The position numbers and the translations under genes were made by a program. The notes below the pieces were generated by a model. That model was not told the origin of the DNA. It was given only the letters and a program-made list of their open reading frames with translations, and searched no databases. DNA of 64,000 nucleotides, taken from the NCBI RefSeq assembly GCF_029714945.1, contig NZ_CP121634.1, forward strand, positions 1,695,001-1,759,000, in the 5' to 3' direction. Shown here one piece after another: positions 39,814 through 47,821 of the stretch (position 1 is its first letter; each line of letters opens with the position of its first letter). This DNA is from Bradyrhizobium sp. CIAT3101. GTDB taxonomy: Bacteria; Pseudomonadota; Alphaproteobacteria; Rhizobiales; Xanthobacteraceae.

Positions 39814-41079
39814 CTATTTTCCCCGCAACTTCTCAATCAGCGGTGAAAGCAGGGACGACTTTTGTTTCTTCGTCTCGCTGCGGCCGGTCAGGCGCTGGGC
39901 GATCTGGAGGAACATCTCGATCGACTTGTGGTTGGCGGAGATCTCCGCGATCATCTGGCCGTTGTTGGCGGCCGCCCCGAAGATCTGAGGCTCGAACGGG
40001 ATCGAGACGACCGGCTGGCTCTCGATCGCCTTGGCGAATTCGGCCGCCGCGATCTCCGGCCGCTTGGGAACGCCGACCTGGTTCAGGCAATACAGCGGCG
40101 GGCGGTCGTTGGGACGCGCGGCCTTCAGCAGATCGAACAGGTTCTTGGTGTTGCGGAGGTTGGCGAGGTCCGGCGCCGCCACGATCAGGATGTCGTCGGC
40201 GCCGATCAAGGCGCGCTTGGTCCAGCCCGACCATTGATGCGGGATGTCGAGCACGATGCAGGGCATGGTCGAGCGCAGCGTGTCGAACACCGAGTCGAAG
40301 GCGTCGGTGCCGAAATCATAGACCCGGTCGAGCGTTGCAGGCGCCGCCAGCAGGCTGAGGTGATCCGTGCATTTCGACAGCAGGCGGTCGATGAAGGCGG
40401 TATCGACGCGATCGGGCGAGAACACGGCGTCCGCGATGCCCTGCGGCGGGTCCTGGTTGTAGTCGAGCCCGGCGGTGCCGAAGGCGAGGTCCAGATCGGC
40501 GACGACGGCGTCCATCGCGAGATCCCGCGCGATCGCCCAGGCGACGTTGTGGGAGATGGTGGAGGCGCCGACGCCGCCCTTGGCGCCGACCACGGCAATG
40601 ATGCGGCCGACCGCCTTGGCTTCCGGCGCCGAGAACAGGTTGCAGATCGAGCGGACGACGTCGATCGCGCCAACCGGCGCGAGCACGTAGTCGCTGACGC
40701 CGCGGCGCACCAGCTCGCGATAGAGCATGACGTCGTTGATGCGGCCGATCACGACAACGCGGGTGCCGGCGTCGCAGACGGTCGCGAGCTGGTCGAGCCC
40801 GGCCAGCAAATCGGTGCGGGCGTCGCTCTCGAGCACGATCACGTTGGGAGTCGGCGCAGACCGATAAGCTTCGATCGCAGCCGCCATGCCACCCATCTGG
40901 ATCTTCAGATGGGCCTTGCCGAGACGGCGGTCCTCGCCGGCCGATTGCACGGCGGCCGCAGTCTCCACGGTTTCGCAGAAGGCCTGAACCGAGACGCGCG
41001 GCGCGGGTGCAATATGCTCCTCGACCGGCGCAGGGGCCTCTGGCTGCTCTTCTTGAGTCTGGCGCGCGTAGCTGATCAT
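39814..41079 (-). CDS. cpaE: Pilus localisation ATPase CpaE/TadZ
   Basis: A 421-residue protein. Residues about 60-150 form a receiver-like domain without the full phospho-acceptor pocket. Residues about 157-400 are a MinD/ParA ATPase with a deviant Walker A (VVGAKGGVGAST, the final Lys-Thr replaced), VVADLDLAFGTAGLDYNQDP and VLDIPHQWSGW. CpaE/TadZ proteins place the pilus machine at the cell pole. The start overlaps the cpaD stop by 4 bp. A basic C-terminal tail (SETKKQKSSLLSPLIEKLRGK) could be a membrane or partner contact. Confidence 0.93.
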   Translation of the reverse strand: MISYARQTQEEQPEAPAPVEEHIAPAPRVSVQAFCETVETAAAVQSAGEDRRLGKAHLKIQMGGMAAAIEAYRSAPTPNVIVLESDARTDLLAGLDQLATVCDAGTRVVVIGRINDVMLYRELVRRGVSDYVLAPVGAIDVVRSICNLFSAPEAKAVGRIIAVVGAKGGVGASTISHNVAWAIARDLAMDAVVADLDLAFGTAGLDYNQDPPQGIADAVFSPDRVDTAFIDRLLSKCTDHLSLLAAPATLDRVYDFGTDAFDSVFDTLRSTMPCIVLDIPHQWSGWTKRALIGADDILIVAAPDLANLRNTKNLFDLLKAARPNDRPPLYCLNQVGVPKRPEIAAAEFAKAIESQPVVSIPFEPQIFGAAANNGQMIAEISANHKSIEMFLQIAQRLTGRSETKKQKSSLLSPLIEKLRGK

Positions 41080-41807
41080 TTGCCGGTGTCGCTGAGTTTG
41101 GCCTTGTCGGCCTCGGGATAGGCCACCGCCGTTGGAGTTCCCTTGCGGTACTTCTCGAAGGCGGCAGTGCGGCGCACCGTGTAGGCCGGAGTTTCAGACC
41201 GCGGCTGCTCGAGGTCGGACGGGTTGTCGACCATGGCCGCGATGTTGCGCTGATAGGCGCAGCCGTAATTGTAGTAGTCCTTGTTCTCGAACCAGCTCTT
41301 GTTCTTCATCGAGGGGCCGAGATCCTCCGGCCACAGGCCGCAGGGGCCCGCAACCGCGGCGATCTTGGAATAGGTGAGCCGGATCGGCGGCAGGAAGCGC
41401 TTGTCTTCCGGCTGGTAGGGACGTGCGATGATGCCGCGCGGGGGAACGCCCGCCGCCGCCAGCATCGCCTGAATCTCCCGCATCGATTCCGCCACTGGAC
41501 GCGCATTCGGCGTTCCGGACGGCACGTCGATGTGGATGGCGCCGGTGCCCTCATGCATCCAGGTCGAGGCCAGGCCCATCACGTCGGCGCGCTGGGCTGC
41601 GGTCAGGCCACCGCGAGCATGACCGACGAACACGACGATCGAACGGTTCTGTTCCTCGATCGCGATCGGATGACGCTGCTTGTAATCGTCGGGGATCGAA
41701 GCGGTGGCCTCGTCGTGCTGGCAGCCGCCGAGCGCGAGCGCGATACCGACGAGCGCGGCGCCGAGGCCGGCGGCGCGGTAGCGGGTCTGGGGTCGTGTTG
41801 TGATCAT
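41076..41807 (-). CDS. cpaD: CpaD-family pilus assembly lipoprotein
   Basis: A 243-residue outer-membrane lipoprotein (lipobox LGGC) with the CpaD features DDYKQRHPIAIEEQNR, an OmpA-like beta-alpha region and CGLWPEDLGPS...NYGCAYQRNIAAMVDNPSDL. It helps the CpaC secretin to assemble. ATG 41807 is preferred over an upstream in-frame start because GGGGACATAGG precedes it. It is coupled to cpaE by a 4-bp overlap. Confidence 0.92.
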   Translation of the reverse strand: MITTRPQTRYRAAGLGAALVGIALALGGCQHDEATASIPDDYKQRHPIAIEEQNRSIVVFVGHARGGLTAAQRADVMGLASTWMHEGTGAIHIDVPSGTPNARPVAESMREIQAMLAAAGVPPRGIIARPYQPEDKRFLPPIRLTYSKIAAVAGPCGLWPEDLGPSMKNKSWFENKDYYNYGCAYQRNIAAMVDNPSDLEQPRSETPAYTVRRTAAFEKYRKGTPTAVAYPEADKAKLSDTGK

Positions 41808-41827
41808 CCTATGTCCCCGTTCCGCCA

Positions 41828-43318
41828 TCAGTCCGTGATGAAGCCGTAGGTGCCGCGATAGTTCTTTGCCGGTTCGTTCCGGCCCGGCACGCCATAGATG
41901 CGATTGATGTTGCCGATCAGTTCGGCTTGCGGATCCGCCGGTGCCGCGAAGCCGTCATCCGGCCGCGACAGGTCCTTCGGTGCGGCTGCGCGAACGACAT
42001 AGGGCGTCACGATCACGACCAGCTCGGTCGTGTTGTTGACGAAGTCGCGGCTGCGGAACAGCGTGCCGAGGATCGGGAGCTGCATGAGCCCCGGCAATCC
42101 GCTGATAGCCTGCTTGGTCTGCTGCTGGATCAGGCCGGCCATCGCCATCGCGCCGCCGGAGGGAATTTCCAGCGAGGTTTCGGCGCGGCGGGTCTTGATC
42201 GACGGCACCGTCAGCGAGTTGACGGAGGTCGAGGTCACGGCCTGCGACAGCGTGATCGCATTTTCGTTCGACAGTTCCGAGACTTCGGTCATCACGTGCA
42301 GGCTGATCTTGCCCTCGGTCAGCACCACGGGGGTGAAGTTGAGCGAGATGCCGAACTTCTTGAAGCTGATCTGGGTGGTACAGACATGCGTGGTGGGATC
42401 GCAGGCGTAGCCTGCCGGCACCGGGAATTCACCGCCGGCGATGAAGGTCGCGGACTCGCCGGAGATCGCGGTCAGGTTCGGTTCGGCCAGTGTCCGGATC
42501 ACGCCCGCGGTTTCCATCGCGCGCAGGGTGGCCTGCACCGACGGCGCTGCGCCGAACTTGGTGGTCAGAGCGTTGCCGTCGACGAGATTCTTGCCAAGCG
42601 CCGTGAACGGGTTGGAGTTGGAAAAGGTCACCACCGAGGTGCCGTAGTTCAGGTTCGCGGTGAGATCGATGCCAAGCTGCTTGATGACGGTGCGCGCGAC
42701 TTCCGCGACAGTCACCTTCAACATGACCTGGTCGCGGCCGCGGACCACGATCGAATTCACCACCTTTTCGGGGCCGCCGGCAAGGCGTACGGCGAGGTCG
42801 TTGGCCTGCTGCGCTTCGAGCGGATTGGCCGCGCTCCCGGTCAGGATGACGCCGTCGCCGAGACCGTCGATCTGGATATCGGAATTGGGTAGGATCTGCT
42901 TCAGCGCTGCACGAACGCCGTTGAGGTCGCGCTTGACCGCGATGTCATAGGCCGCGATCTGCTGGCCGGCGGAATCGAAGAACACGATGTTGGTCTGGCC
43001 GATCGAGGCGCCGATGATGTAGGCGCGCTGCGACGAGCGGACCACCGCGTTGGCGATCTTGGGGTCGGCAACCAGCACATCCTTGATGTCGCGCGGCAGG
43101 TCGATCACGATCGACTTGCCGATGCCGAGCGAGAGGAAGCGCGCGTTCATCTGGCCGTCGGCTGCAACCGGCGCCGCGGGACGGTAGTCCGCGGCGATCA
43201 CGGGCGTCAGCGCGGGGTTGAGCGTCAGCGCGAGAGCGGCCGAGAACGACAGGGCGCGAACCATCGAAGTCCGCATCGTCGCCAGATCTGCCCTGCATTT
43301 CATGTCGACTGTCCTCAT
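41828..43318 (-). CDS. cpaC: Tad pilus outer-membrane secretin
   Basis: A 496-residue secretin with a signal peptide (about 1-42, ending VIAA). The N-terminal pilus-formation domain (GIGKSIVIDLPRDIKDVLVADPKIANAVV) is followed by BON-like and N1-like regions. The C-terminal secretin core has ATFIAGGEFPVP, KKFGISLNFTPVVL and TELVVIVTPYVV. It forms the outer-membrane channel for the Flp pilus. The start overlaps cpaB by 4 bp, and cpaD follows by 20 bp. Confidence 0.95.
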   Translation of the reverse strand: MRTVDMKCRADLATMRTSMVRALSFSAALALTLNPALTPVIAADYRPAAPVAADGQMNARFLSLGIGKSIVIDLPRDIKDVLVADPKIANAVVRSSQRAYIIGASIGQTNIVFFDSAGQQIAAYDIAVKRDLNGVRAALKQILPNSDIQIDGLGDGVILTGSAANPLEAQQANDLAVRLAGGPEKVVNSIVVRGRDQVMLKVTVAEVARTVIKQLGIDLTANLNYGTSVVTFSNSNPFTALGKNLVDGNALTTKFGAAPSVQATLRAMETAGVIRTLAEPNLTAISGESATFIAGGEFPVPAGYACDPTTHVCTTQISFKKFGISLNFTPVVLTEGKISLHVMTEVSELSNENAITLSQAVTSTSVNSLTVPSIKTRRAETSLEIPSGGAMAMAGLIQQQTKQAISGLPGLMQLPILGTLFRSRDFVNNTTELVVIVTPYVVRAAAPKDLSRPDDGFAAPADPQAELIGNINRIYGVPGRNEPAKNYRGTYGFITD

Positions 43319-44112
43319 CGTGCCTTCGTCGCCTGGGTCGGAATGCCGTAGCGAATGATTGAAACGCCATCGCGCTTCTGGGCGGAATCATCGAGCGTGA
43401 TCTCGCTCGTCTTGACGTCGGCAATGCTGCGCAGCGCCAGCGACAGCGTTCCGGCCTGGCGGGACGAGGACAGCAGCTGGGTTTGCGCGGAATTGAGCTC
43501 CAGCGTCACGGTCTTGCCGATCACCGCGTTCTGGCCGTCCTTCTCCTTCGGCGCCTGGTCGATGGCGAGCACGCGGACATTGACCAGAATGACCTCGGAC
43601 GTGATGACGTCCTGGGCGCCGGCGCTCTGGTCCGGGTTCTTGAGGCGGCGCGTCAGCAGCACATCGACGCGATCGTTCGGCAGGATGAAGCCGCCCGCGC
43701 CGGTCTCCGGCGAGATTTCGGTGGAGATGGCGCGCATGCCGGTCGGCAGGATCGCAGCCATGAAGCCGGACCCATCGGCCTTGACCAGCTTCTGGTCGCG
43801 GATCGGCTCACCCTGGATGAAGGGCGCGCGCGCGATCGAGCCGACGACCTGGGTCGCGCCATCGGGGCGTTCGGTGCGGCGGATGAAGGTGGCGCTGGCG
43901 GTCGCGGTGGGCCAGGTCTGCCACTGCACGTCTTCCGCCTTCACGGTCTGGCCGAGGCCGATGTCGTTCTTGGCGACGAGCACGTCGGTGGTGGGAAGCT
44001 GCGCGACCGGAGCCGCTGGAGGCGGCGCAGAGTCCGAGCCGCTCGCCAGATACGCGGCGACGCCGCCGGCGCAGATGGCGACCGTCAGGACGACTATGCG
44101 TGCCCTATTCAT
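43315..44112 (-). CDS. cpaB: Tad pilus assembly protein CpaB/RcpC
   Basis: A 265-residue periplasmic protein with one N-terminal membrane anchor (RIVVLTVAICAGGVAAYLAS). An SAF domain follows (TDVLVAKNDIGLGQTVKAEDVQWQTWP), then the RcpC-type domain with GFILPNDRVDVLLTRR. It links the inner-membrane platform to the secretin. ATG 44112 is chosen for the GGAAAG eight bases upstream; an in-frame GTG lies three codons earlier. A CtrA-like box lies 68 bp upstream, which suggests that cpaB-tadC can be transcribed separately from cpaA. Confidence 0.92.
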   Translation of the reverse strand: MNRARIVVLTVAICAGGVAAYLASGSDSAPPPAAPVAQLPTTDVLVAKNDIGLGQTVKAEDVQWQTWPTATASATFIRRTERPDGATQVVGSIARAPFIQGEPIRDQKLVKADGSGFMAAILPTGMRAISTEISPETGAGGFILPNDRVDVLLTRRLKNPDQSAGAQDVITSEVILVNVRVLAIDQAPKEKDGQNAVIGKTVTLELNSAQTQLLSSSRQAGTLSLALRSIADVKTSEITLDDSAQKRDGVSIIRYGIPTQATKAR

Positions 44113-44179
44113 ACGCTTCACTTTCCACAGAACGCCGCGACGCTGCCGCCGCCGTATTCGGCAGTTGACCAGCTATTCG

Positions 44180-44194
44180 TCAAAGCATGGTTAA
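44180..44194 (-). promoter_or_regulatory. CtrA-like box upstream of cpaB
   Basis: On the minus strand this reads TTAACCATGCTTTGA: a perfect TTAACCAT half-site and, seven bases after the first TTAA, TTGA instead of TTAA (one mismatch to the TTAA-N7-TTAA consensus). Confidence 0.6.
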
Positions 44195-44239
44195 TGAGGC
44201 GTATCTAAATCGCCTTAACGCCGGGTTTATCCGGAACCT

Positions 44240-44764
44240 TCAGCGCAGTGCGAGGTGAGCGAGGTCGATCGCTTTCACCCATTCGGTCTCGGGGTAGACC
44301 ATCAGTGCGCCGAGTGCGAGCGCGATGCCGTAGGGAATACCGGTCTGCTTGTCGTGGAGTCGCGCGAGCCAGGCCTGACCGGCAAGCCCGTAAGGCAACG
44401 GCCATTGCCGGAACTGGAGCAGAAGCAGGGTCAGCGCACCGCCGAACAGCGAAGCGTAGAGCAGGAAGTCCATCAAGGGGCCGAAGCCGAACCAGAGCGC
44501 GACGGAAGCTGCGACCTTGGCGTCGCCGCCGCCCATCCAGCCCATCGCAAAGCAAGTGAAAGCCACGACGAGGAGCAGCGCGCCGGCGCCGACATGGCTG
44601 AGCATCTCGTAAGGTGCCATGCCACCGGCAAAGGCGAGCACGAAGAAACCTGCCACCAGCGCCAGCGAGACGCGGTTCGAGATCGTCATGGTGAAGAGAT
44701 CGCTGGCGGCTGCGAACGCCATCAGGGCTGGGAACAGCAGAAGGCGCGCGAGGTCGAGGATCAT
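44240..44764 (-). CDS. cpaA: Prepilin peptidase of the Tad pilus (CpaA/TadV, A24)
   Basis: A 174-residue polytopic aspartic protease. The two catalytic Asp are Asp 22 (AASDLFTM) and Asp 81 in MGGGDAK, the GxGD-type motif. Hydrophobic helices cover most of the protein; no N-methylase domain is present, as expected for this branch. It cleaves the leader of the Flp pilin encoded 345 bp upstream, and probably of the TadE/TadG-like pseudopilins. Confidence 0.93.
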   Translation of the reverse strand: MILDLARLLLFPALMAFAAASDLFTMTISNRVSLALVAGFFVLAFAGGMAPYEMLSHVGAGALLLVVAFTCFAMGWMGGGDAKVAASVALWFGFGPLMDFLLYASLFGGALTLLLLQFRQWPLPYGLAGQAWLARLHDKQTGIPYGIALALGALMVYPETEWVKAIDLAHLALR

Positions 44765-44889
44765 GGGCTGCGTCTTGAGGCCTGGGTCTGTCGCCCGGAT
44801 CGGGGCGTCGGCGCATGCTAGGGGGCAGTGCTAAACAAACCGACAACGACCGCAGCGGCCTCGGGGCCGGTCATCCGGCGCCGGAAGGT

Positions 44890-45036
44890 TCACCACATGC
44901 TGGCGATGCGCATCGCGAGGGTGACCATGGCGAGCAGCAACGCAAGGCAGATCCAATAGGCCGAGGCGTCGCCTCGCGCCGTGTCCGCCTCGTTCGCCGC
45001 AATCGCGGCATCCGTTCTGTGCTTACGCAACGCCAC
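44890..45036 (-). CDS. Possible 48-residue single-pass membrane protein
   Basis: A GTG-started frame (or a second GTG at 45048) encodes a polar N-terminus (ALRKHRTDAAIAANEADTARGDASA) and one C-terminal helix (YWICLALLLAMVTLAMRIASMW). The amphipathic start plus clean membrane helix looks protein-like and lies between pilin and cpaA on their strand. However, no good ribosome-binding site is seen, and the pilin terminator sits just upstream. Treat as possible only. Confidence 0.35.
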   Translation of the reverse strand: MALRKHRTDAAIAANEADTARGDASAYWICLALLLAMVTLAMRIASMW

Positions 45037-45052
45037 TGGAACTCGCACTGTC

Positions 45053-45084
45053 CGCAAAAAACAAAGGCCCCGGAGGTCCGGGGC
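45053..45084 (-). terminator. Intrinsic terminator after the Flp pilin gene
   Basis: A perfect 8-bp stem (gccccgga / tccggggc, 45067-45084 with a two-base loop), followed on the minus strand by ctttgtttttt. It should end most pilin transcripts, allowing high pilin levels relative to cpaA. Confidence 0.75.
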
Positions 45085-45108
45085 TTTTGCGATCGTCTGC
45101 CGGTCGGC

Positions 45109-45273
45109 TTACTTCAGCGAGGAGCTGATCGAGCCGAACTTGGCGTTCAGCGTGGTGCCGAGGTTGTTGACGACGGTGATGATGGCCAGCGCGATGCCGG
45201 CGGCGATCAGACCGTATTCGATGGCGGTGGCGCCGGATTCATCCTTCGCGAAACGCGCAATCAGGTTCTTCAT
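45109..45273 (-). CDS. Flp/Fap-type major pilin
   Basis: A 54-residue prepilin: MKNLIARFAKDESG is a class III leader, cut after Gly 14 by CpaA. The mature hydrophobic pilin begins ATAIEYGLIAAGIALAIITVV, with the invariant Glu five residues after the cut and the EYG motif, and ends FGSISSSLK. It is the structural subunit of the Tad adhesive pilus. It is monocistronic by its terminator, lies upstream of cpaA and is read away from the 250-bp promoter region at 45274-45529. Confidence 0.93.
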   Translation of the reverse strand: MKNLIARFAKDESGATAIEYGLIAAGIALAIITVVNNLGTTLNAKFGSISSSLK

Positions 45274-45529
45274 GAACTAAACTCCATCTGGGTGAGGTCG
45301 CCTCGATCGGCGCTGTCTTGACGCGACGAGCATGTGAGCCGAGCTCTTTCGGTAGAGTTAATTCGTTCGGTCAAACACGCATCTCACGCGATGCTTTTGG
45401 CCAGAGTGAACATCGCCTTAAGGCGGCCGTCTAAATTCGTTCCAGCCCCGAACGCGCCGTCAACTTCATCCTCCTTTAAATTTCGCGGAGTAGGCCTAAG
45501 GGGAGATCAAGCAGACTGGAACAGAAGCG
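45274..45529. promoter_or_regulatory. Divergent promoter region of pilin and sterol-desaturase-like gene
   Basis: 256 bp without a gene. It contains several TTAA tetramers (near 45356, 45418 and 45476) but no pair at the exact seven-base CtrA spacing. The pilin and the + strand enzyme gene are transcribed away from it. Confidence 0.4.
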
Positions 45530-46360
45530 ATGATGTCGAGCCTACCCATGCAAGTCGCCTTGATGCTCGGCGAGACCATCGAGAAGGTAATCCCGGTCAC
45601 CTTCATGCTCGCGGTGGTCTTCACCGTGCTCGAGCATTTCTGGGCGTGCAATTCCGGTCCGGTGTGGTGGCGCAAGCGCGAGATCGTGACCGACATCTGC
45701 TACTGGTTCTTCGTTCCGGTATTCGCCCGTACCATGCGGATCGGGCTCCTGATCGTTACCGCTGGTGTCGTCTTCAACATCCACGACGCCGACGAGCTGA
45801 TCGCCTTCTATGACAACGGCCACGGCCCGCTGGCGCAGCTGCCGCTCTGGGTGCAGGGCGTGCTGTTCCTGGTCCTGGCCGACTTCATGCTGTACTGGCT
45901 GCACCGGCTGTTTCACGGCGGCGGGTTCTGGAAATATCATGCGATCCATCACTCCTCCGAGGAGATCAGCTGGATCTCGGCGGCCCGCTTCCACCCGGTC
46001 AATCTGATGCTCGGCACCATCGGCGTCGACGTCGTGCTGCTGATGGCCGGCATTTCGCCGAACGTGATGATCTGGGTCGGCCCGTTCACGACCTTCCATT
46101 CGGCCTTCGTGCACGCCAATCTGAACTGGACCTTCGGCCCCTTCAGATATGTGCTGGCGACGCCGGTGTTCCACCGTTGGCACCACACCTCGCTCGAGGA
46201 GGGCGGCGACACCAATTTTGCCGGCACCTTCCCGATTTGGGATGTGCTGTTCGGGACCTTCCGCATGCCGAAGGGCGAGCTGCCGCAGGATTACGGCAAG
46301 GATGAAGCGGCGATGCCGAAGGAGATCGGCGGCCAGCTCGCTTACCCGTTCCGCCAGTAG
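45530..46360 (+). CDS. Sterol desaturase / fatty-acid hydroxylase superfamily protein
   Basis: A 276-residue integral-membrane di-iron enzyme. It has three His boxes: HRLFH, HAIHH and HRWHH, with hydrophobic helices before and between them. Homologues hydroxylate or desaturate sterols, fatty acids, hopanoid-related lipids or carotenoids. The substrate is not predictable, though hopanoid or lipid A modification would suit a bradyrhizobial envelope. It is embedded in the Tad locus without an obvious pilus role. Two adjacent ATGs (45530, 45533) are possible starts. Confidence 0.88.
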   Translation: MMSSLPMQVALMLGETIEKVIPVTFMLAVVFTVLEHFWACNSGPVWWRKREIVTDICYWFFVPVFARTMRIGLLIVTAGVVFNIHDADELIAFYDNGHGPLAQLPLWVQGVLFLVLADFMLYWLHRLFHGGGFWKYHAIHHSSEEISWISAARFHPVNLMLGTIGVDVVLLMAGISPNVMIWVGPFTTFHSAFVHANLNWTFGPFRYVLATPVFHRWHHTSLEEGGDTNFAGTFPIWDVLFGTFRMPKGELPQDYGKDEAAMPKEIGGQLAYPFRQ

Positions 46361-46519
46361 GAGTGCGTCCGGCGCCGGGGCGACAAAAACGCCGGTCCGT
46401 TCAAACAATACTTGCCGAGTTTGCGGAACGTTCACGAATTACAGGCAGGTTAACCGGGTCGGGCGCCGGCTCCGCTTGCTGATCGATTCTGCCGGTTTGT
46501 GACGTCCCGGGGTAAGAGT

Positions 46520-47017
46520 ATGCGTAAAGAGTTTCTGCGCCGCCACGCGCGCATCTGTCTCCTGGCTGCGGCTGCCGTGCTGGCTTCGCCGGCCATTGGC
46601 CTTGCCGAGCCCACCGCCGATACCATCGCGGTCAATGTCGACCAGGCCAAGCTGGTGCGCCTGCCGGGCAAGGTGGCAACGATCGTGGTCGGGAATCCCC
46701 TGATCGCCGACGTGACGCTGCAGCCCGGCGGGATGATCGTCGTGACCGGCAAGGGATACGGCGCCACCAACTTCATCGCGCTCGACCGCGGCGGCGAGAT
46801 CCTGGTTGACCGGCAGATCCAGGTCGAAGGCCCAAGCGATCGTCTTGTCACCGTCTATCGCGGGATCGAGCGGGAGTCCTATAGCTGCCTGCCGATCTGC
46901 CAGCGCCGCGTCACGCTCGGCGATAGCGACAATTTCTTCAGCACCACGATGAATCAGGCCGGAACGCTGAGCAACAGTGCCAGCGGCAACGGCGCCGCGG
47001 CTGCCAAGACGAACTAG
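46520..47017 (+). CDS. Stand-alone pilus-formation (secretin N-terminal) domain protein
   Basis: A 165-residue exported protein (signal peptide about 1-30, ending GLAEP). Residues about 35-120 (TIAVNVDQAKLVRLPGKVATIVVGNPLIADVTLQPGGMIVVTGKGYGATNFIALDRGGEIL) match the N-terminal domain found at the start of CpaC/RcpA. No secretin channel domain follows; instead there is a short region with two Cys (SCLPIC) and a Ser/Asn/Ala-rich tail. It may dock to the CpaC secretin. ATG 46520 follows a GGGGTAAGAG-type site. Confidence 0.85.
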   Translation: MRKEFLRRHARICLLAAAAVLASPAIGLAEPTADTIAVNVDQAKLVRLPGKVATIVVGNPLIADVTLQPGGMIVVTGKGYGATNFIALDRGGEILVDRQIQVEGPSDRLVTVYRGIERESYSCLPICQRRVTLGDSDNFFSTTMNQAGTLSNSASGNGAAAAKTN

Positions 47018-47117
47018 CGGGATCAGCCGAGAGGCCCACCGGCGGGACCACCCGGTCCCGCGCGAGGCGTCGTGCGCGGCAGGCTTTCTGTTCTCCCGCG
47101 TCCGCGGGCCGGCGTGG

Positions 47118-47132
47118 TTAACCCGATCTTAA
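47118..47132 (+). promoter_or_regulatory. CtrA-like box upstream of the TadE gene
   Basis: TTAACCCGATCTTAA, an exact TTAA-N7-TTAA, lies 100 bp upstream of the TadE-like start. Confidence 0.6.
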
Positions 47133-47231
47133 CGACTCGGTCCGGCCGGTACGGATTGTCTGAAACACTTAAACAATCAGTTCTTGGTACTGATCGGGGC
47201 AGAGATCGCTGCCGCTGGGGAATTTCACGCG

Positions 47232-47810
47232 ATGCCATCGCCTGCACCTTCGAGGTTCACGCTCCGGACTGCGCTGCGCCGGTTTCGCGGCAATCGCCGC
47301 GGCTCTGCAGCAGTCGAGTTCGCGCTGGTCGCGCCGATCTTCTTCGGGCTGCTGTTCGCGATCATCGAGACGGCGCTGATGTTCTTCGCGAGCCAGGTGC
47401 TCGAGACCATCACGCAGAGCTCCGCCCGCGTCGTTCTGACCGGGCAGGCGCAGTCTGGTTCGGTGACGAGTTGTGCGGTGAACACCGTGGCCACGCCGTG
47501 CACCCAGGCGACGTTCAAGACCTACGTTTGTGCGCAGATCCCGGCGCTGTTCGATTGCAACAGCCTCAGCGTCGACGTCCAGAGCTATTCGGACTTCTCG
47601 TCGGTCACTCTCGGCAACTACACCGCCTGCAACTTCGATCCCACCACGGTGGGGTACAATCCCGGGAGCTCCGGGCAAGTCGTCGTGGTGCGGCTCTATT
47701 ACAAGTGGCCGCTGTTCGTGACCGGGCTCGGCTACAATCTGGCCTGTAGCACCACCAACAATACACGGCTTCTCGTCGCGACGGCCGCATTCCAGAACGA
47801 GCCCTACTAG
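47232..47810 (+). CDS. TadE-like pseudopilin
   Basis: A 192-residue protein with a basic N-terminus (RFRGNRRGSAAVEFALVAPIFFGLLFAIIETALMFF). The R-x-x-RG-S-A-A-V-E-F-A motif and single helix define the TadE pseudopilin family, cleaved by the CpaA peptidase near Gly 40. The periplasmic part has several Cys. ATG 47232 is preferred to an upstream in-frame ATG. It pairs with the next gene, 11 bp downstream, as TadE/TadF- or TadG-like minor pilins. Confidence 0.88.
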   Translation: MPSPAPSRFTLRTALRRFRGNRRGSAAVEFALVAPIFFGLLFAIIETALMFFASQVLETITQSSARVVLTGQAQSGSVTSCAVNTVATPCTQATFKTYVCAQIPALFDCNSLSVDVQSYSDFSSVTLGNYTACNFDPTTVGYNPGSSGQVVVVRLYYKWPLFVTGLGYNLACSTTNNTRLLVATAAFQNEPY

Positions 47811-47821
47811 GACCATCGGAT

